In this document: piece by piece, positions 15,018 through 16,675 of the stretch
How positions within the stretch are numbered: position 1 is the first letter of the stretch
Layout: each line of letters opens with the position of its first letter
NCBI GenBank assembly: GCA_048394785.1
Contig: DBFJGL010000086.1
Coordinates: 1 to 16,675 of the forward strand
DNA: 16,675 nucleotides
Direction: 5' to 3'
From: DBFJGL01 sp048394785
GTDB taxonomy: Bacteria > Bacillota > Clostridia > Christensenellales > CAG-917
The notes under the pieces: model-generated
The model's input: only the letters and a program-made list of their open reading frames with translations
Databases searched by the model: none
Told to the model about the DNA's origin: nothing
Translations under genes and position numbers: made by a program

Positions 15018-16505
15018 ATGAAAAACGATAACTTAAACTCATATATCGGCATAGATCTCGGCACTTCTGCGGTGAAACTTCTGCTTGTTGCATCCGACGG
15101 AACCGTGCTTTCGTCGGCTTCCGAAAGCTATCCCGTGCATTATCCGCGCGACGGTTGGAGCGAACAGAACCCGAAAGATTGGTTCGACGCGGTAATGCGC
15201 GGACTTCGCACATTGCTCGAAGACGCGGACAAGTCGCTGGTCAGAGGAATTTCGTTCGGAGGTCAGATGCACGGGCTTGTTGCGCTTAATAAGCGCGGAG
15301 AGGTTGTGCGCCCCTGCATTTTATGGAACGACGGACGCACCTTCAAGGAAACGGAATACCTGAATAAAACCGTCGGAAAGGCAAAGCTTGCGGAGTTGAC
15401 GGGCAATATTGCGTTTGCCGGTTTTACTGCGCCCAAGCTGTTATGGCTTAAAGCAAACGAACCGGATAATTTTGACGAAATAAGCAAAATTCTTTTGCCA
15501 AAAGATTATCTTGCGTTCAGGTTCTGCGGCGCGCTTTGCACCGATTATTCGGACGCTTCGGGCACGTTGCTGCTCGACGTCGAAAACCGCAGGTGGAGCA
15601 GAGATATGCTTGACATATGCGGCATAAGCGAAAACATTTTGCCGGAACTTTGCGAGAGTTGGCAAAAGACGGGAAAACTCAATTCGGATATTGCCGACGC
15701 GTTGGGGTTGCCGCACGACGTCGCCGTGTGCGCCGGAGCAGGCGATAACGCCGCCGCGGCAATAGGCAACGGAATTTCCGGCGACGGCAAATGCAATATA
15801 TCCCTGGGCACAAGCGGAACTTTGTTCATAGCCTGCGATTCTTTCAAAGAAGACAGGGCAAACGCGTTGCACAGTTTCTGCCACGCGGACGGCGGATATC
15901 ATCTTATGGGGTGTATCCTTTCCGCCGCGTCCTGCAACGAGTGGTGGTCGAGGAGTATCCTGAACACGGCGGATTATGCCGCGGAACAAAGGGGAATAGA
16001 GAAAAATCTCGGTGAAAACAAGGTATATTTCCTTCCTTACCTTATGGGCGAGCGCAGTCCGCATAACGACGTGTATGCGAGAGGCGCGTTTGTGGGAATG
16101 CGTCCCGACACAACCCGCAGTCATATGACTCAGGCGGTTTTGGAAGGCGTTGCTTTTGCCATAAACGACTGTCTTGCCGCGGCAAAACGAAACGGCGCGG
16201 CAGTCGGGCGGACTTCGCTGTGCGGAGGCGGCGCGAAAAGCCCTTTGTGGCGGCAGATAATAGCCGACGTGACGGGACTTGAAACGGACGTCCCGAAAAC
16301 GGAGAGGGGCGCGGCGTTCGGAGCCGCGACGCTCGCAATGACGGGGTGCGGAGAGTACCCGTCCGTGCGTGCCGCCGCAAACGCGCTGAAATGCGAATTC
16401 GACACGGTGTATCCCGACGATAGCGCTGCAAAATACCGCGATAGATATGCGGAATTTGCGGCTTTGTATCCGTCGCTCAAAGAGGCGTTTGCCTTGATGG
16501 GCTGA
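15018..16505 (+). CDS. xylB: FGGY-family carbohydrate kinase, xylulokinase type
   Basis: A 495-residue kinase of full family length. Xylulokinase-type marks are the phosphate-binding GIDLGTSAVK (11-20), FGGQMHGLV (80-88), LWNDGRT (102-108), SDASGTLLLDV (178-188), AGAGDNAAAAIG with the likely catalytic base Asp243, LGTSGTLF (263-270), YLMGERSPHND (341-351) and GGGAKSPLWRQIIADVTG (403-420). It would use ATP to phosphorylate a ketose, classically D-xylulose to xylulose 5-phosphate, in the cytoplasm. No xylose isomerase is seen here. Next to three GH32 genes the expected product is fructose, so its natural substrate could be fructose or another ketose. The ribosome site is weak (GGCGG at 15006-15010). 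It is the last gene of the cluster in this window. Confidence 0.9.
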   Translation: MKNDNLNSYIGIDLGTSAVKLLLVASDGTVLSSASESYPVHYPRDGWSEQNPKDWFDAVMRGLRTLLEDADKSLVRGISFGGQMHGLVALNKRGEVVRPCILWNDGRTFKETEYLNKTVGKAKLAELTGNIAFAGFTAPKLLWLKANEPDNFDEISKILLPKDYLAFRFCGALCTDYSDASGTLLLDVENRRWSRDMLDICGISENILPELCESWQKTGKLNSDIADALGLPHDVAVCAGAGDNAAAAIGNGISGDGKCNISLGTSGTLFIACDSFKEDRANALHSFCHADGGYHLMGCILSAASCNEWWSRSILNTADYAAEQRGIEKNLGENKVYFLPYLMGERSPHNDVYARGAFVGMRPDTTRSHMTQAVLEGVAFAINDCLAAAKRNGAAVGRTSLCGGGAKSPLWRQIIADVTGLETDVPKTERGAAFGAATLAMTGCGEYPSVRAAANALKCEFDTVYPDDSAAKYRDRYAEFAALYPSLKEAFALMG

Positions 16506-16675
16506 ACGCCTTTTATTCCGTGACGTCGGGAGAGGCGGCAGAAGCGGCATAATCGGTTTTTGCAAACGGCAGAATGCCGCCTAAGCGGCGACTCTCTCGC
16601 AGTCCTCACTCGGAGTATGCTCGTCACGGGCAGATTATACGTTATTTTTTCAAGGCGTACGCAATACGTCTGTTT
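16506..16675. other. Non-coding tail after the operon with nested inverted repeats
   Basis: No supported gene lies here. CCGTGACG at 16518-16525 pairs with CGTCACGG at 16622-16629. Inside it, GGCGGCA (16534-16540) can pair with TGCCGCC (16575-16581), and GAGAG (16530-16534) with CTCTC (16594-16598). A rival short hairpin uses GCCGC (16576-16580) and GCGGC (16585-16589) with loop CTAA. A T-rich run (TTATTTTTT, 16642-16650) follows 12 bases later, too far from the stem for a standard terminator. This could be a termination or message-stability region, a small structured RNA, or a miniature repeat element. Confidence 0.5.

Noticed and set aside
15441..16565. Minus-strand open frame of 374 residues over the kinase gene
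   Set aside because: The plus strand carries a full set of conserved kinase motifs. The minus-strand product is Arg/Cys-rich with no recognisable domain, so it is a shadow of codon bias.
16634..16664. Minus-strand promoter with TATAAT at 16634-16639
   Set aside because: The -10 is perfect, but the best -35 (TTGCGT) matches poorly and needs a 19-base spacer. No gene follows on that strand, so it is kept only as part of the tail-element finding.

Overview
The window is one long, tightly packed gene cluster. Eleven genes all lie on the + strand, from about position 137 to 16505, with gaps mostly under 65 bases and two overlaps. It looks like bacterial DNA from an uncultured Bacillota/Clostridia-type organism. 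The grounds are strong GGAGG-type ribosome binding sites, three lipoproteins with a Gram-positive-style layout, a membrane-anchored multi-domain surface protein and LacI-type operators. The exact lineage cannot be read from the sequence. Codon and base usage look uniform, and I see no insertion sequence, tRNA, rRNA or CRISPR array. Layout: positions 1-136 hold a near-perfect sigma-A promoter (TTGACA, 17-base spacer, TATAAT) and three copies of a near-palindromic operator spaced exactly 34 bp centre to centre. One operator fills the spacer between -35 and -10. Next come a cytoplasmic GH32-family glycosidase (137-1555), a 64-residue two-helix membrane protein (1572-1766) and a GH32-like lipoprotein (1763-3823). 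A complete oligopeptide-type (Opp/Dpp) ABC importer follows: lipoprotein binding protein (3840-5804), two permeases (5815-6909, 6912-7823) and two ATPases (7832-8977, 8967-9998). Then come a 991-residue surface protein with beta-sandwich and Ig-like modules (10017-12992), a second GH32-like lipoprotein (13055-15004) and an FGGY kinase of the xylulokinase type (15018-16505). The last 170 bases are non-coding and contain nested inverted repeats. How the parts may work together (inference): the surface protein and the two lipoprotein GH32 enzymes capture and trim a fructan or related ketose-containing glycan outside the cell. The Opp-type importer brings in oligosaccharides, the cytoplasmic GH32 enzyme finishes hydrolysis, and the FGGY kinase phosphorylates the released ketose. 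The repressor that would bind the three operators is not in the window and probably lies outside it. The notable points are: a Gram-positive polysaccharide utilisation locus that uses an Opp/Dpp-type importer instead of the usual CUT1 sugar importer or PTS; three GH32 proteins that all carry a non-canonical nucleophile motif; a xylulokinase-type kinase where a fructokinase would be expected; a permease with a degenerate EAA motif; and two strong stem-loops at gene junctions that could set different expression levels within the operon.
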